Shown: positions 1-9,096 of the stretch, one piece after another | Layout of the letters: each line of letters begins with the position of its first letter | Position numbering within the stretch: position 1 is the first letter of the stretch | DNA from: Candidatus Mailhella excrementigallinarum | Lineage (GTDB): Bacteria; Desulfobacterota; Desulfovibrionia; Desulfovibrionales; Desulfovibrionaceae | Direction: 5' to 3' | Length of the DNA stretch: 64,000 nucleotides | Assembly (NCBI GenBank): GCA_944324075.1 | Contig: CALUUZ010000016.1 | Coordinates: 1-64,000 of the forward strand | Made by a program: the position numbers and the translations under genes | The notes under the pieces: model-generated | Told to the model about the DNA's origin: nothing | Database searches by the model: none | Seen by the model: the letters and a program-made list of their open reading frames with translations, nothing else

Positions 1-341
1 TCCTGGGGGGCATTCGCTCTCGCTCGCGTTTTGCGCGGAAAACGCTTCGCTCCGCTGCGCGGCCGCGCGGCTTCCTGCCGCGCTATTCCGCACGGCCGGA
101 GGGATAGTCCCCAAGCATTTTCCTCACACGCGCAAGCAGTTTGGGCTGCAGGTGCTCCGACTCTCCATGACGCTCAGCCCCCCGTCCTGGGGGGCATTCG
201 CTCTCGCTCGCGTTTTGCGCGGAAAACGCTTCGCTCCGCTGCGCGGCCGCGCGGCTTCCTGCCGCGCTATTCCGCACGGCCGGAGGGATAGTCCCCAAGC
301 ATTTTCCTCACACGCGCAAGCAGTTTGGGCTGCAGGTGCTC
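1..341. repeat. Tandem duplication of the galU 3' end and its downstream DNA (period 184 bp)
   Basis: Bases 1-157 repeat as 185-341 with no difference that I can see. The right copy holds the last ~25 codons of galU (341 down to the stop at 267) and 82 bp of downstream DNA. The left copy is a second galU tail not attached to a gene. Both copies carry short hairpins such as GCGTTTT-CCGCGC-AAAACGC, which may work as the galU terminator. The left copy starts at the window edge, so more units could lie outside. Confidence 0.9.
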
Positions 342-1154
342 TTCCTTCAACGCAAAATAAAGGTTGGCGGTGAGGTAGTCCACCCAGTCGCCGGCGTCGA
401 AACGCTCACCTTTCATTTTTACGGCCAGCATGCCGCGTTCCCTTGCCAGGGATGCAAGGGCATCGGTCAACTGGATTTCCCCGCCGTGGCCGGGTTTGAT
501 TTCACGCAGGTGGCGGAAGATATCGGGCGTCAGCACATAGCGTCCGATAATCGCCAGATTGGACGGAGCCTCTCCCACAGCGGGCTTCTCTATCATATCG
601 GTAATTTCATATACGCCGTCACCGCACTCCCTTCCGGCAATGATGCCATACTTGTCCACCTTGTGCGGAGGCACTTCCATGACGCCGATGACCGGCTTGT
701 TCTCGGCACGCGCCACGTCCACCAACTGCTGCACACCAGGCACTTCATTGATGATCAGATCGTCGCCCACCATGACCACAAAAGGTTCATTCCCCACGGC
801 ATTTTCCGCGCACAGCACGGCGTGCCCCAGCCCGAGCTGCTTTTTCTGCCGTACGGCCATGACGTTCACCATTTCAGCGACCTGACGCACCTTGGCCAGC
901 AGCTCCTTCTTGCCCGATCGTTCCAGCACGCTTTCCAGCTGAAGATTGTAATCAAAGTGATCCTCGATGACGCTCTTTTCCCGGTTGGTGACAAACACAA
1001 CATCCGTCACGCCGGAATGCATGGCCTCTTCCACAACATACTGGATGACCGGCTTGTTGTAGATGGGCAGCATTTCCTTGGGAATATTCTTGCTCGCAGG
1101 CAGAGACCGGGTTCCCCAGCCGGCCACGGGAATAACAACCTTGCGTATATTCAT
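267..1154 (-). CDS. galU: UTP-glucose-1-phosphate uridylyltransferase
   Basis: A 295-residue cytoplasmic enzyme that makes UDP-glucose from UTP and glucose-1-phosphate for envelope polysaccharides. The N-terminus carries the nucleotidyltransferase signature (GTRSLPASKNIPKEM, near residue 13), followed by GHAVLCAENAVG, the VMVGDDLI metal/nucleotide motif and IEKPAVGEAPSN, all in GalU order and at normal length. The ATG at 1154 is preceded by AGGAG at a good distance; upstream in-frame codons have no such site and run into repeat DNA. It follows glmM on the same strand after a 245-bp gap that holds a degenerate R1 repeat. The extreme 3' end is duplicated at 82-157. Confidence 0.96.
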   Translation of the reverse strand: MNIRKVVIPVAGWGTRSLPASKNIPKEMLPIYNKPVIQYVVEEAMHSGVTDVVFVTNREKSVIEDHFDYNLQLESVLERSGKKELLAKVRQVAEMVNVMAVRQKKQLGLGHAVLCAENAVGNEPFVVMVGDDLIINEVPGVQQLVDVARAENKPVIGVMEVPPHKVDKYGIIAGRECGDGVYEITDMIEKPAVGEAPSNLAIIGRYVLTPDIFRHLREIKPGHGGEIQLTDALASLARERGMLAVKMKGERFDAGDWVDYLTANLYFALKEEHLQPKLLARVRKMLGDYPSGRAE

Positions 1155-1221
1155 AGCAGCTTCTCCTGAAATTCTTCGGTTGCACGCCGGAGGAAAGCGA
1201 ACTTCGCACATGCTGCTCCGG

Positions 1222-1341
1222 CGCGGATTGTCCCTCCCCGAAACAGGAAGGTACAAAAAACGATTTCATCGGCTTTACCGGCTTGTCAAGACACGCTTCC
1301 CCCCGGAGAGGGGAAACTTCGCCCCCTGAAGGAATTCCTGA
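1222..1341 (+). repeat. Partial, diverged R1 dispersed repeat between glmM and galU
   Basis: This segment aligns with the right-hand two thirds of the complete R1 copy at 5511-5694: gcGGATTG-CCCTCCC, then GATTTCATCGGCTTTRCCG, CTTGTCAA, TTCCCCCC-GAG-GGGG and GAAGGAATTCCTGA. The CRISPR-like left end is missing. It lies between the glmM stop and the galU start, oriented opposite to both genes. Confidence 0.7.
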
Positions 1342-1399
1342 CAACATGTCTGGCGCATCATTCCGGGCTGCGGTCAAGCATAAAAGCGGTCGGCGCCGA

Positions 1400-2761
1400 T
1401 TATCCGAGAACCCTGCGCACGACATTGGAAAGCTCTCTGGCCAGACGCTGAACGACATCCTCGCGCGAACTTTCCACCATGACCCGGCAGACATTCTCCG
1501 TACCGGAATAGCGCAGCAGCACACGCCCCCGCTTGTCTGGCTCCGCCAGTTCCGCTTCGGCCGCGCGCACGGCTTCCCGTATTTCAGAACATTCTTCCAG
1601 CGGAGGCTTGCGCTGTACCGGCACGCTGATCAGACGCTGCGGATAAAGCTGAAGCTGATCCGCCAGTTCGGAAAGGGGCCTCCCGCGCTCGCGCATGATA
1701 CGCAGTACCTGAAGCGCCGCCAGAAGCCCGTCTCCCGTTGTGCTGTAATTGCGGAAAATGAGATGCCCCGACTGTTCGCCGCCCAGCGTGGCATCAAGAC
1801 GGCGCATGGCTTCGCCCACATAGCGGTCGCCCACTCTGGTGCGTTCCAGTCTGCCGCCGCGCTCCTCCATGAATACCTCCAGAGCCATGTTGCTCATCAC
1901 CGTACCAACCAGCACGTTGTCATGCAGTGTACCGTGGCGCATCATGTCATCAGCGCACAGGGCCATAATCTGATCTCCATCGAGAATGCGGCCCTTTTCA
2001 TCCGCCACGATAAGCCGATCCGCGTCGCCGTCCAGGGCCAGCCCGATATCCGCGCGAACCTCCCGCACTCTGGCCTGCATGGCCTCGGGATACAGCGCCC
2101 CGCACTGATAGTTTATATTCAGACCGTCAGGCTGCGTGCCAAGCCGGAAAACCTCCGCGCCAAGCTCTTCCAGCGCCAGAGGGGCTACCTTGTAATTGGC
2201 CCCGTTGGCGCAGTCGATAACCACACGCATGCCTTCCAGCGTCATGTTCAGAGGGAAACTGTTCTTGAGGTAAACGATATAGCGGCCTGGCGCGTCCACA
2301 ATACGATACGCCCGCCCCACCTTGTCGGAGGGAGGGTATTCCCACTCGTACTCCCTGTCGAGCACCAGCTCGGCCATGCGATCCTCAACCTCATCCGGCA
2401 GCTTGATGCCGTCCCGGTCGAAAAACTTGATGCCGTTATCGTGATAGGGGTTGTGCGAAGCGGAAATCACCACGCCGAAATCGGCCCGCATGTTGCGGGT
2501 GAGAAAGGCAATGGCCGGAGTGGGCAGCGGCCCCACCTGAAACACGTCCATACCGGCGGCGCACAACCCCGCAGTAAGAGCCGTTTCAAACATATATCCC
2601 GAAAGGCGGGTATCCTTGCCTATAATCACCGTATGCCGCCGTTCTCCGTCCCGGAACAGCGTACCGGCCGCAAGCCCCAGCCGCAGGGCCATATCCGCGG
2701 TGAGCGGCCATACATTGACACGGCCGCGCAGACCGTCCGTACCGAAAAATCTCTGGCTCAT
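1400..2761 (-). CDS. glmM: Phosphoglucosamine mutase
   Basis: A 453-residue enzyme that interconverts glucosamine-6-phosphate and glucosamine-1-phosphate on the way to UDP-GlcNAc. The phosphoserine motif SASHNP puts the catalytic serine at residue 102, the usual position for this family. The N-terminal FGTDGLRG motif, the metal-binding DGDADR loop, the sugar-recognition GEQSGH motif and the C-terminal phosphate-binding RYSGTEN motif are all present. The ATG at 2761 has GGGAGAGG just upstream; ten extra in-frame codons up to 2791 do not resemble the family. It lies downstream of cdaR, the usual CdaA-CdaR-GlmM order, in which GlmM can modulate the diadenylate cyclase. Confidence 0.97.
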   Translation of the reverse strand: MSQRFFGTDGLRGRVNVWPLTADMALRLGLAAGTLFRDGERRHTVIIGKDTRLSGYMFETALTAGLCAAGMDVFQVGPLPTPAIAFLTRNMRADFGVVISASHNPYHDNGIKFFDRDGIKLPDEVEDRMAELVLDREYEWEYPPSDKVGRAYRIVDAPGRYIVYLKNSFPLNMTLEGMRVVIDCANGANYKVAPLALEELGAEVFRLGTQPDGLNINYQCGALYPEAMQARVREVRADIGLALDGDADRLIVADEKGRILDGDQIMALCADDMMRHGTLHDNVLVGTVMSNMALEVFMEERGGRLERTRVGDRYVGEAMRRLDATLGGEQSGHLIFRNYSTTGDGLLAALQVLRIMRERGRPLSELADQLQLYPQRLISVPVQRKPPLEECSEIREAVRAAEAELAEPDKRGRVLLRYSGTENVCRVMVESSREDVVQRLARELSNVVRRVLG

Positions 2762-2818
2762 GGCCTCTCCCGTTGCAAGATGCGCTTCCATACTGTCGCT
2801 GCGAAGTTCCGGCCCGCG

Positions 2819-3769
2819 CTACTCCAGCGGCCTGTCCTCATCCGGCACGCTCTTCCGCGTCAGCTGAACATCCAGATTCTCCACATCCACCAGATGCGCG
2901 CCGGGCGGAAGCATCACCAGCACGGACACGCGGGCGCCGGCACCTCTCGCCAGTTCCGGCACTCTGGCGAGCACCCGGATTGATGCAAGATAGCTTGAAT
3001 CATGCATTCTGGCTTCCGGTACATCCACCCGCAGTTTCACACGCGGCGGCGTCACTGTATATTCGCTCATCGAACCGCCGTCCAGTTGTACCAGACGTTC
3101 AAGATCCAGCAGTTCCGTCTTTGCGGTCAGAGTATAGCGGAGCGTGGTTACCGGGGGTGTCACTTCCACCAGATCCGGCGCGACAATCGCCAGATTGACG
3201 CTGCGAGGTCCGGATTCCGCCTCACGGTTCGCATCATAGTTCACATCCAGCTTTTCCAGAGTCCTGACAATATGCTCCGGCCCCTGCACCGTTACAAAAG
3301 ACGGCTCCAGCAAGACATTGGCCAGACGCAGCTCCGAGTTTTCCCCCGGAGGGATCACCGAGGCTTCCAGCGGCACAATCTTTTCCGCCAGAGCATCCAC
3401 TTCCAGCACCAGCCGGTTGGGCCGGGAACTGACCACCTCGTACGCCTTGAATTCCAGCAGTCTGCCCGGTTCAAGGGGAATCACGTTGGCCCCGCGCCTT
3501 ACCTCGGACAAGTCCACCGTATAGGTCAGATCTCTGTCATGCAGACTGCGCAGCAGCTCAGCCGGGCCGCGCAGGCGCACGTTGACGCTGTTTATCATTC
3601 CTTCTTCCACCAGCAGGCCGGAAGACAGGCCGCGATATTCAACCCGCACCGCTACATCGGCTTCAACCTGCGCGCTTCCCGTGACCACATACCAGAGGCC
3701 CACCGCGAATACGAGGGAAAGCAGAATGGAAAGCGCCGTTTGCAGATGCTGCTTACTGACTGAGAACAT
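2819..3769 (-). CDS. cdaR: YbbR-domain regulator of the diadenylate cyclase (CdaR)
   Basis: A 316-residue protein with one N-terminal membrane segment (about residues 9-30, ALSILLSLVFAVGLWYVV) and an extracytoplasmic region of repeated YbbR-like beta units (for example SEYTVTPPRVKLRVDVPE). YbbR/CdaR proteins bind CdaA at the membrane and tune c-di-AMP synthesis. The start lies inside the cdaA 3' end, a 17-base overlap, so translation is probably coupled. glmM follows after a 57-bp gap. The gene could be called simply ybbR; the regulatory role comes from the family, not from a motif seen here. Confidence 0.9.
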   Translation of the reverse strand: MFSVSKQHLQTALSILLSLVFAVGLWYVVTGSAQVEADVAVRVEYRGLSSGLLVEEGMINSVNVRLRGPAELLRSLHDRDLTYTVDLSEVRRGANVIPLEPGRLLEFKAYEVVSSRPNRLVLEVDALAEKIVPLEASVIPPGENSELRLANVLLEPSFVTVQGPEHIVRTLEKLDVNYDANREAESGPRSVNLAIVAPDLVEVTPPVTTLRYTLTAKTELLDLERLVQLDGGSMSEYTVTPPRVKLRVDVPEARMHDSSYLASIRVLARVPELARGAGARVSVLVMLPPGAHLVDVENLDVQLTRKSVPDEDRPLE

Positions 3770-4502
3770 TGCTCAAAATCCGTTCCAGCCGATCCTGGGT
3801 CAGAGGATTGGAAAGCCTGCCCGCCTGCGCCAGAGTCACCTCGCCGCGTTCTTCGGAAACAACCAGCGCAACAGCGTCGCTGACTTCCGTCACGCCCAGG
3901 GCCGCCCGGTGGCGGGTTCCGAAATGCTGACGCTCCACCGCGGCAAGAGGCAACACGCATCCCGCCGCCGCGATACGACCGTTTTTGTCAATGATGACCG
4001 CGCCGTCATGCAGCGCCGTATTCGGGAAGAATATGGTGAACAGCAGATCATGGGAAACCTCGGCGTCCAGCTTCACGCCCTTGGACATGAAATCCCCCAG
4101 CGGCATCTGTTTCTCCAGCACGATGATCGCCCCGATATGCTTTTTCGCCAGTTCCAGGGCAGTTGAGGCGAGCATCTGAATCTGCGCCTCGCGCATGGTT
4201 CGTCTGCGCTTGAACAGCGCGCGGACACTGAACCGGGAAAGCGCCTGGCGGATATCTTCGTGAAAAAGCACCACAATGATCAGAACCAGAGAACCAAATA
4301 CCTTTTCCAGCAGCCACCCCAGCGTGAACAGCCCCAGCAACTGCGCCAGCGTATAGACGACCAGCAGCACCATGAGCCCGCTGAGCGCCGCCACAGCCCG
4401 TGTGCCGCGCACGAAGCTGATGGTGTAATAAAACAGGCAGGCCACGGCGAGAATGTCCAGAACATCCCGCCAGGAAAAGGGAAGCTGCGCCAGGAACGGC
4501 AT
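3753..4502 (-). CDS. cdaA: Diadenylate cyclase CdaA (DisA_N/DAC domain)
   Basis: A 249-residue membrane enzyme that condenses two ATP into c-di-AMP. Hydrophobic segments fill roughly residues 8-80, followed by a coiled linker and the DAC domain. The catalytic and binding motifs NTALHDGAVI and FGTRHRAALG (RHR) are intact. I chose ATG 4502, with GGGG seven bases upstream; a GTG at 4508 would overlap the folP stop. It sits between folP and cdaR, as in other Desulfovibrionaceae and close to the Firmicute cdaA-cdaR-glmM module. Confidence 0.96.
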   Translation of the reverse strand: MPFLAQLPFSWRDVLDILAVACLFYYTISFVRGTRAVAALSGLMVLLVVYTLAQLLGLFTLGWLLEKVFGSLVLIIVVLFHEDIRQALSRFSVRALFKRRRTMREAQIQMLASTALELAKKHIGAIIVLEKQMPLGDFMSKGVKLDAEVSHDLLFTIFFPNTALHDGAVIIDKNGRIAAAGCVLPLAAVERQHFGTRHRAALGVTEVSDAVALVVSEERGEVTLAQAGRLSNPLTQDRLERILSNVLSQ

Positions 4503-4504
4503 AC

Positions 4505-5431
4505 TCACACCCCGCGGCAGGCATCGGTCAGACGCAGGGCTTGAACCGCAGATGCCACATCATGTACCCGATGATGCGCCACGCCGCGCGCGGCCATGAG
4601 AGCCGTCACGATATCCGTGGCCTCTCCCCGTTCCGTCCTGTCCAGACCGAGCAAGTCGCCGAACATGGATTTCTGCGATATGCCGAGCAGCACGGGGCGC
4701 CCCAGGGAAAACAGGCGTTCCATGCCGCGCAGCAGCGCGAGGTTGTGCTCAAGGCGTTTGCCGAAACCGATGCCCGGGTCCAGCAGGATGTGTTCCTCGG
4801 GCAGACCGGCACGGACAAGCGCGTCCATCCTCTCCTCAAAAAAGGCCAGCACCTCATCCGTCACATTCGCGTAGGCGGGCGCATCCTGCATGGTACCGGG
4901 CCTGCCCTGACAGTGCATAAGCACATAGCCGGGGCGGTGCGCCGCCACAGCCTCCAGCATATCCGGTTCCCAGGCAAAGGCGGAAATATCGTTAATAATG
5001 TCCGCCCCCGCTTCCAGAACCGCCCGAGCCACGGCAGCACGCCAGGTATCTACCGAGATCAGCGGAAAACCCTGACACGTGCCTCCGGCGTCGGGAGGGG
5101 CTTCCCTCTCTCTCAGCAGGGAGGAAAGAACAGGAAGCACGCGGCGGATTTCCTCCTCGGCGGACACATCCTCCGCACCGGGACGGGATGAGGCTCCGCC
5201 CAGATCAAGCACATCCGCCCCTTGTCCGTGAAGCAGACGCGCGTGCTCCAGAGCGCTTTCCGGCGTGGAATGGCTTCCCCCGTCATAGAACGAATCAGGA
5301 GTGATATTGACGATACCCCAGACATACAGCCCGCCCAGGCGGGAAGGCGGGCACACGCGCCCTTCCCGCAGACGCCAGACAGGGGCGGACGCCCTGTGTT
5401 CATATTTCTGTCCGTTCCGGAGCATCATCAA
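4505..5431 (-). CDS. folP: Dihydropteroate synthase
   Basis: A 308-residue folate-pathway enzyme joining p-aminobenzoate to the pterin pyrophosphate. It carries GIVNITPDSFYDGG near residue 38, SVDTWRAAVARA, DIINDISA and the LLDPGIGFGK pterin-binding loop, all TIM-barrel DHPS signatures. Three consecutive ATG codons (5431, 5428, 5425) sit 3-9 bases after GGGGA, so the exact start is uncertain by two residues. The stop overlaps the cdaA start region, which suggests coupled translation. ftsH lies upstream beyond a 326-bp gap filled by an R1 repeat. Confidence 0.95.
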   Translation of the reverse strand: MMMLRNGQKYEHRASAPVWRLREGRVCPPSRLGGLYVWGIVNITPDSFYDGGSHSTPESALEHARLLHGQGADVLDLGGASSRPGAEDVSAEEEIRRVLPVLSSLLREREAPPDAGGTCQGFPLISVDTWRAAVARAVLEAGADIINDISAFAWEPDMLEAVAAHRPGYVLMHCQGRPGTMQDAPAYANVTDEVLAFFEERMDALVRAGLPEEHILLDPGIGFGKRLEHNLALLRGMERLFSLGRPVLLGISQKSMFGDLLGLDRTERGEATDIVTALMAARGVAHHRVHDVASAVQALRLTDACRGV

Positions 5432-5510
5432 TCCCCAGTGAGGCGTATCAACCTTTATTTTTCACAGACCGGCCTGAAAAGGCATCCGGTTCGCCGCTTC
5501 ATGCGCAAAT

Positions 5511-5694
5511 GTTTCAATCCACAGTCGCCCCTATCCGTCGACTGACTCCGCAGCCGACGGATAGGGGTCGTGCGGATTGCCCCTCCCTGAGAGGAGAGGT
5601 TACGAAAAAGGATTTCATTGGCTTCGCCGTCTTGTCAACTCCTCTTTTCCCCCTGAAGGGGGGAGATCTCAAACCACAAAGGAATTTTTGATGA
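5511..5694 (+). repeat. R1 dispersed repeat, complete copy A, with CRISPR-repeat-like left end
   Basis: This 184-bp element fills most of the 326-bp gap between ftsH and folP. The complement of 5511-5542 is a 32-nt sequence beginning GTCG and ending GGGGCGACTGTGGATTGAAAC, close in length and ends to type I-C CRISPR repeats. A near-perfect stem (CCCCTATCCGTCG / CGACGGATAGGGG) spans 5528-5570. The right end reads CACAAAGGAATTTTTGATGA. Similar full copies are at 16741-16924 and 48402-48584. Confidence 0.85.
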
Positions 5695-5757
5695 ACTGCT
5701 CCTGCCTCTCAACCGGTGGGAATCCACACCCTGTTCAGCAGACCGGGTATCCTCAAG

Positions 5758-7923
5758 TCACCGGGGCTGCCGGTCGTCATCCGGTCCTGAAGAATCCATG
5801 CTCCGACCATCCGGCATGGAACGCCCGAAGTTGGCATCGGAAGACTCCCTTGCTGCGCCGTTGCCCAGAATATCCCCTTTTCCTTCACGTTTCGGGTCTC
5901 CGGGCTGTCCTGCCCCGCCGCCTTCATCCAGCGTCGTATCATCGGCCCTGTCCGTCGGCTCCTCCGCGCTCAGCACGAACTCTTCCTCCTGAGCGGCGGA
6001 CGGAGCAGACTGATGCGCCGGGTCCGCCTCGTCGCGCACGGAGCCGGACGATGCGGCGGAACCGGACGGAACGGGCTTGCCGGACGGGTTGAAAGGGGGC
6101 AGAGGCCTGCCTTCCATCAGCAGGTCAATATCGTCACCACTGATGGTTTCCCGTTCAAGCAGCGCACCGGCTATGGCATGCAGAGCGTCGATATTTTCCT
6201 CCAGAAGCCTGCGGCAGCGCTGACGCGCCTCTTCCAGAAGCCCCTTGATTTCGGCGTCCACCAGGCGCGATGTTTCTTCGCTCACCATGCTGGAATGCCC
6301 CCATTCGCGGCCGAGGAACACTTCTTCCTCATGCTCGCCTATAGCCTGCGGGCCGATGGCTTCGCTCATGCCCCACTCGCAGACCATCTTGCGGGCCATC
6401 TTGGATGCCCGCTCGATATCGTTGCCTGCGCCGGTGGTGATTTCGTTCATGACCAGTTCCTCGGCCACGCGTCCGCCCAGAAGCACAACCAGATTATTGC
6501 GCAGATAGGTGCGGGAATAGCCGTGGCGGTCTTCCTCGGGCAGCTGCATGGTTACGCCGAGAGCGCGGCCGCGGGGAATGATGGATACCTTGTGCACCGG
6601 ATCGGAACCGGGCAGCTTTTTGGCCGCAAGGGCGTGCCCCGCCTCATGATAGGCGGTGATGCGCTTTTCTTCATCGCTGAGGATGAGACTCCGGCGCTCC
6701 TTGCCCATGAGGACCTTATCCTTGGCGTATTCAAAGTCCGCCATGCTGAGGACTTCCTTGTTCAGCTTGGCGGCCTGCAGAGCAGCCTCATTCACCAGAT
6801 TCTCGAGATCCGCGCCGGAAAAGCCGGGAGTGCCCTTGGCCAGCACTTCGATATTGACGTCACGATCCAGCGGAGTACGGCGGGTATGCACTTCGAGAAT
6901 ACGCTGACGACCGCGCAGATCGGGAGTGGACACCACCACCTGCCGATCAAAGCGGCCGGGCCGCAGCAGAGCGGGATCGAGCACGTCCGGACGGTTGGTT
7001 GCCGCAATAAGAATGACGCCTTCATTGGATTCAAAGCCGTCCATTTCCACCAGCAGCTGATTAAGAGTCTGCTCGCGTTCATCATGACCGCCGCCCAGCC
7101 CCGCGCCACGCTGGCGGCCCACCGCGTCGATTTCGTCGATAAAAATCAGGCAGGGGGCGTTTTTCTTGCCCTGGGTGAACAGGTCGCGCACGCGGGAAGC
7201 GCCGACGCCCACGAACATTTCCACAAAATCCGAGCCGGATATGGAGAAGAAAGGCACTCCTGCCTCCCCGGCCACGGCCCGGGCCAGCAGCGTCTTGCCT
7301 GTTCCCGGAGGGCCGACGAGCAGCACGCCCTTGGGGATACGTCCGCCAAGCCGCGTGAACTTGCGCGGATTGGACAGGAATTCCACCACTTCAGCCAGCT
7401 CTTCCTTGGCTTCATCCACGCCGGCAACATCGGCGAAAGTGACCTTGGTCTGATCCTGCGTCATCATGCGGGCGCGCGAGCGCCCGAACGACATGGCCTT
7501 GCCCCCGCCGCCCTGCATCTGGCGCATGAAGAAAATCCATACTCCGATAAGCAGCAGCATGGGGAACCAGGAAATAAGCAGGCTCATGGCAAGGGGAGGC
7601 TCCTCCGGAGCCTCGGCCTTGATGCCGACATTGCGTTCCAGCAGATGATTGACCAGAGCCGGATCATTGGGAGCATACGTTTCAAAGCTCTGCCCCGACT
7701 GATTCTGACCGAAAATCTTGTGCCCCTGGATGCGCACATCCTTCACCTCACCCCTGTCTACCTGAGCGAGAAAATCACTGTAGGCAAGAGACTGCTGCGA
7801 GGAATAGGGCTGGTTGAACAGGTTGAAGAGCACCACCATCGCCAGCGAGATGAGCGCCCAAAGCAACAGATTACGGGAAAACTGATTCAAAGCTGCCTCC
7901 GTGGCTGCCTGTTCCTTCTTCAT
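5758..7923 (-). CDS. ftsH: ATP-dependent zinc metalloprotease FtsH
   Basis: A 721-residue membrane-anchored AAA+ protease. Two membrane segments (about residues 17-37 and 128-148) flank a periplasmic loop. Then come Walker A GPPGTGKT, Walker B LIFIDEID, the second region of homology ([20 protein letters not shown]) and the zinc site HEAGH with its downstream acidic ligand. The C-terminus has an unusual ~80-residue low-complexity, acidic and Ser/Pro-rich tail after the family core. The start is the ATG at 7923; 76 further in-frame codons upstream are arginine-rich and unlike FtsH. It probably heads the operon into folP-cdaA-cdaR-glmM-galU. Confidence 0.97.
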   Translation of the reverse strand: MKKEQAATEAALNQFSRNLLLWALISLAMVVLFNLFNQPYSSQQSLAYSDFLAQVDRGEVKDVRIQGHKIFGQNQSGQSFETYAPNDPALVNHLLERNVGIKAEAPEEPPLAMSLLISWFPMLLLIGVWIFFMRQMQGGGGKAMSFGRSRARMMTQDQTKVTFADVAGVDEAKEELAEVVEFLSNPRKFTRLGGRIPKGVLLVGPPGTGKTLLARAVAGEAGVPFFSISGSDFVEMFVGVGASRVRDLFTQGKKNAPCLIFIDEIDAVGRQRGAGLGGGHDEREQTLNQLLVEMDGFESNEGVILIAATNRPDVLDPALLRPGRFDRQVVVSTPDLRGRQRILEVHTRRTPLDRDVNIEVLAKGTPGFSGADLENLVNEAALQAAKLNKEVLSMADFEYAKDKVLMGKERRSLILSDEEKRITAYHEAGHALAAKKLPGSDPVHKVSIIPRGRALGVTMQLPEEDRHGYSRTYLRNNLVVLLGGRVAEELVMNEITTGAGNDIERASKMARKMVCEWGMSEAIGPQAIGEHEEEVFLGREWGHSSMVSEETSRLVDAEIKGLLEEARQRCRRLLEENIDALHAIAGALLERETISGDDIDLLMEGRPLPPFNPSGKPVPSGSAASSGSVRDEADPAHQSAPSAAQEEEFVLSAEEPTDRADDTTLDEGGGAGQPGDPKREGKGDILGNGAARESSDANFGRSMPDGRSMDSSGPDDDRQPR

Positions 7924-8163
7924 TTTCGCCCTCAGGGGCGTATGCTCCAAACGCCCGGCGCTCTTTTCCCCATCCGGACAGGCCATGCCGAACCGGAAAA
8001 AGATCCGCGCGCGGGCGCGCATGTACTTCTTTTTTACTGTAATGCGTGAAGAGGCATTTGACAATGAGGAACTGACCCATTTTCCCGGTCTGAAGCTGCC
8101 GCTGCCGTCACCCGTCCGCGGTCTTGCCAAAAACTCCTGCCGCGGGTACATTGATTCTTCTGC

Positions 8164-8257
8164 GGAGGCGTATCGTTACCGGTGTGGCGCCTGGTCTTCA
8201 AAACCAGTGGACGGTCGCGAGGCCGTCGGTAGGTTCGACTCCTATACGCCTCCGCCA
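8164..8257 (+). tRNA. selC: tRNA-Sec (anticodon UCA)
   Basis: The 94-base gene folds as a long-acceptor, long-variable-arm tRNA. GGAGGCGTA at the 5' end pairs with TACGCCTCC before an encoded GCCA 3' end. The anticodon stem CTGGT/ACCAG holds CT-TCA-AA, with TCA at 8198-8200. A long variable arm (GGACGGTCGCGAGGCCGTC region) and the GGTTCGACTCC T-arm follow. The UCA anticodon with this architecture identifies selenocysteine tRNA. It is transcribed away from ftsH. No selA, selB or selD gene and no obvious selenoprotein lies in the window. Confidence 0.95.
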
Positions 8258-8360
8258 GTATATCTCAAAAATAAAGTGAAGCTTCGCGGGGCATCCGGCG
8301 CCTTAAACTTCCGGCGCGCGCAATCCTGTTCCCCCCTGCGTCTTCAGCAACAAAGCGCGG

Positions 8361-8386
8361 AAAAAGACCAGCAGTCCGCTGGTCTT
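8361..8386 (-). terminator. Rho-independent terminator, minus strand
   Basis: The minus strand reads AAGACCAGC-GGACT-GCTGGTCTT followed by TTTCC: a 9-bp stem with a 5-base loop and a short U-run. It lies about 260 bases downstream of the ACT/phenylacetate-CoA ligase pair, past an R2 repeat. Confidence 0.6.
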
Positions 8387-8439
8387 GAAAAGGCATTTCG
8401 TGTTGAGGTTTCCTGCCGGCCGCCTCCGCCCCAAAGCGT

Positions 8440-8580
8440 TTTACACATATCTGCCAGCCAGTCCTGTGTCCGGATCGCAGGTTTCACGCCTCCGTCGGAG
8501 CGGCTTCATCTCGCCCCGCTCGACTCCGTAGAGCATTTCATGGACGAAATGCTCCAGCTCGAAGATTTCACACCGCAAAG
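8440..8580 (+). repeat. R2 dispersed structured repeat, copy a
   Basis: The copy starts ACATATCTGCCAGCCAG, has the core GGATCGCAGGTTTCACGCCT, and ends in the hairpin GAGCATTTC-ATGGAC-GAAATGCTC. The same parts in the same order recur at 48226-48376. It accounts for most of the 389-bp gap between tRNA-Sec and the ACT gene; I see no coding signal there. Confidence 0.75.
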
Positions 8581-8646
8581 CCGGGACGCCTGCAAATGAA
8601 TTGCGGCTGTTCCGGCTTTGCGGCGGAGTCCTGCCGCTGAGTGTTC

Positions 8647-9084
8647 CTACTCCTGATCAAGCCTGAGTTCGTCCTGTGTCACCGGCGTATAGTTGTGGTC
8701 ACTCAGAACCTTGATGGCTCTCTCATTATCTTCAACCCGGAAGATGACGAAAGCCCTGTCCCTTTGCCGCGCCACAAACGCATAAAGATATTCAATATTT
8801 ATATCATTATCGCCAAGCACATCCAGAACGTCGGCCAGTCCTCCTGCGGAATCCTTGAGAGGGATAGCCAGTACAGGAGTTATCTTGAATACATAATCCG
8901 CATTTTTTAATACGGTTGATGTCTTGTATACATCATCGACAATGATTCTCAGTATGCCGTAATCCTCAACATCAGCTATGGAAAGCGCCCTGATATCTAT
9001 CCCCTGCTCCCGCAGCAGATGAGTAAAGGCTGATAATTTTCCCGCCTTGTTTTCTATAAAAACAGAAATCTGATTGATTGTCAT
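8647..9084 (-). CDS. Tandem ACT-domain protein
   Basis: A 145-residue protein made of two ACT domains: residues ~1-70, opening ISVFIENKAGKLSAFTHLL, and ~72-140, with DSAGGLADVLDVLGDNDINIEYLYAF. ACT domains usually bind amino acids or similar small ligands. There is no fused enzyme domain, so this is probably a stand-alone regulator of its neighbour. It follows the phenylacetate-CoA ligase by 12 bases on the same strand, an arrangement common in anaerobes that degrade aromatic amino acids. GGAG lies upstream of the ATG. The ligand cannot be read from the sequence. Confidence 0.88.
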   Translation of the reverse strand: MTINQISVFIENKAGKLSAFTHLLREQGIDIRALSIADVEDYGILRIIVDDVYKTSTVLKNADYVFKITPVLAIPLKDSAGGLADVLDVLGDNDINIEYLYAFVARQRDRAFVIFRVEDNERAIKVLSDHNYTPVTQDELRLDQE

Positions 9085-9096
9085 CTCCCGCTCCTT

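Noticed and set aside
6013..8049. Long plus-strand open frame opposite ftsH, and similar ones opposite glmM, ppk1, ahcY and sahR
   Set aside because: All are antisense shadows with biased composition, no ribosome site and no recognisable domain.
8058..8086. A promoter for tRNA-Sec (TTGACA at 8058-8063)
   Set aside because: At the right spacing the -10 would be TTTCCC, which is not credible.
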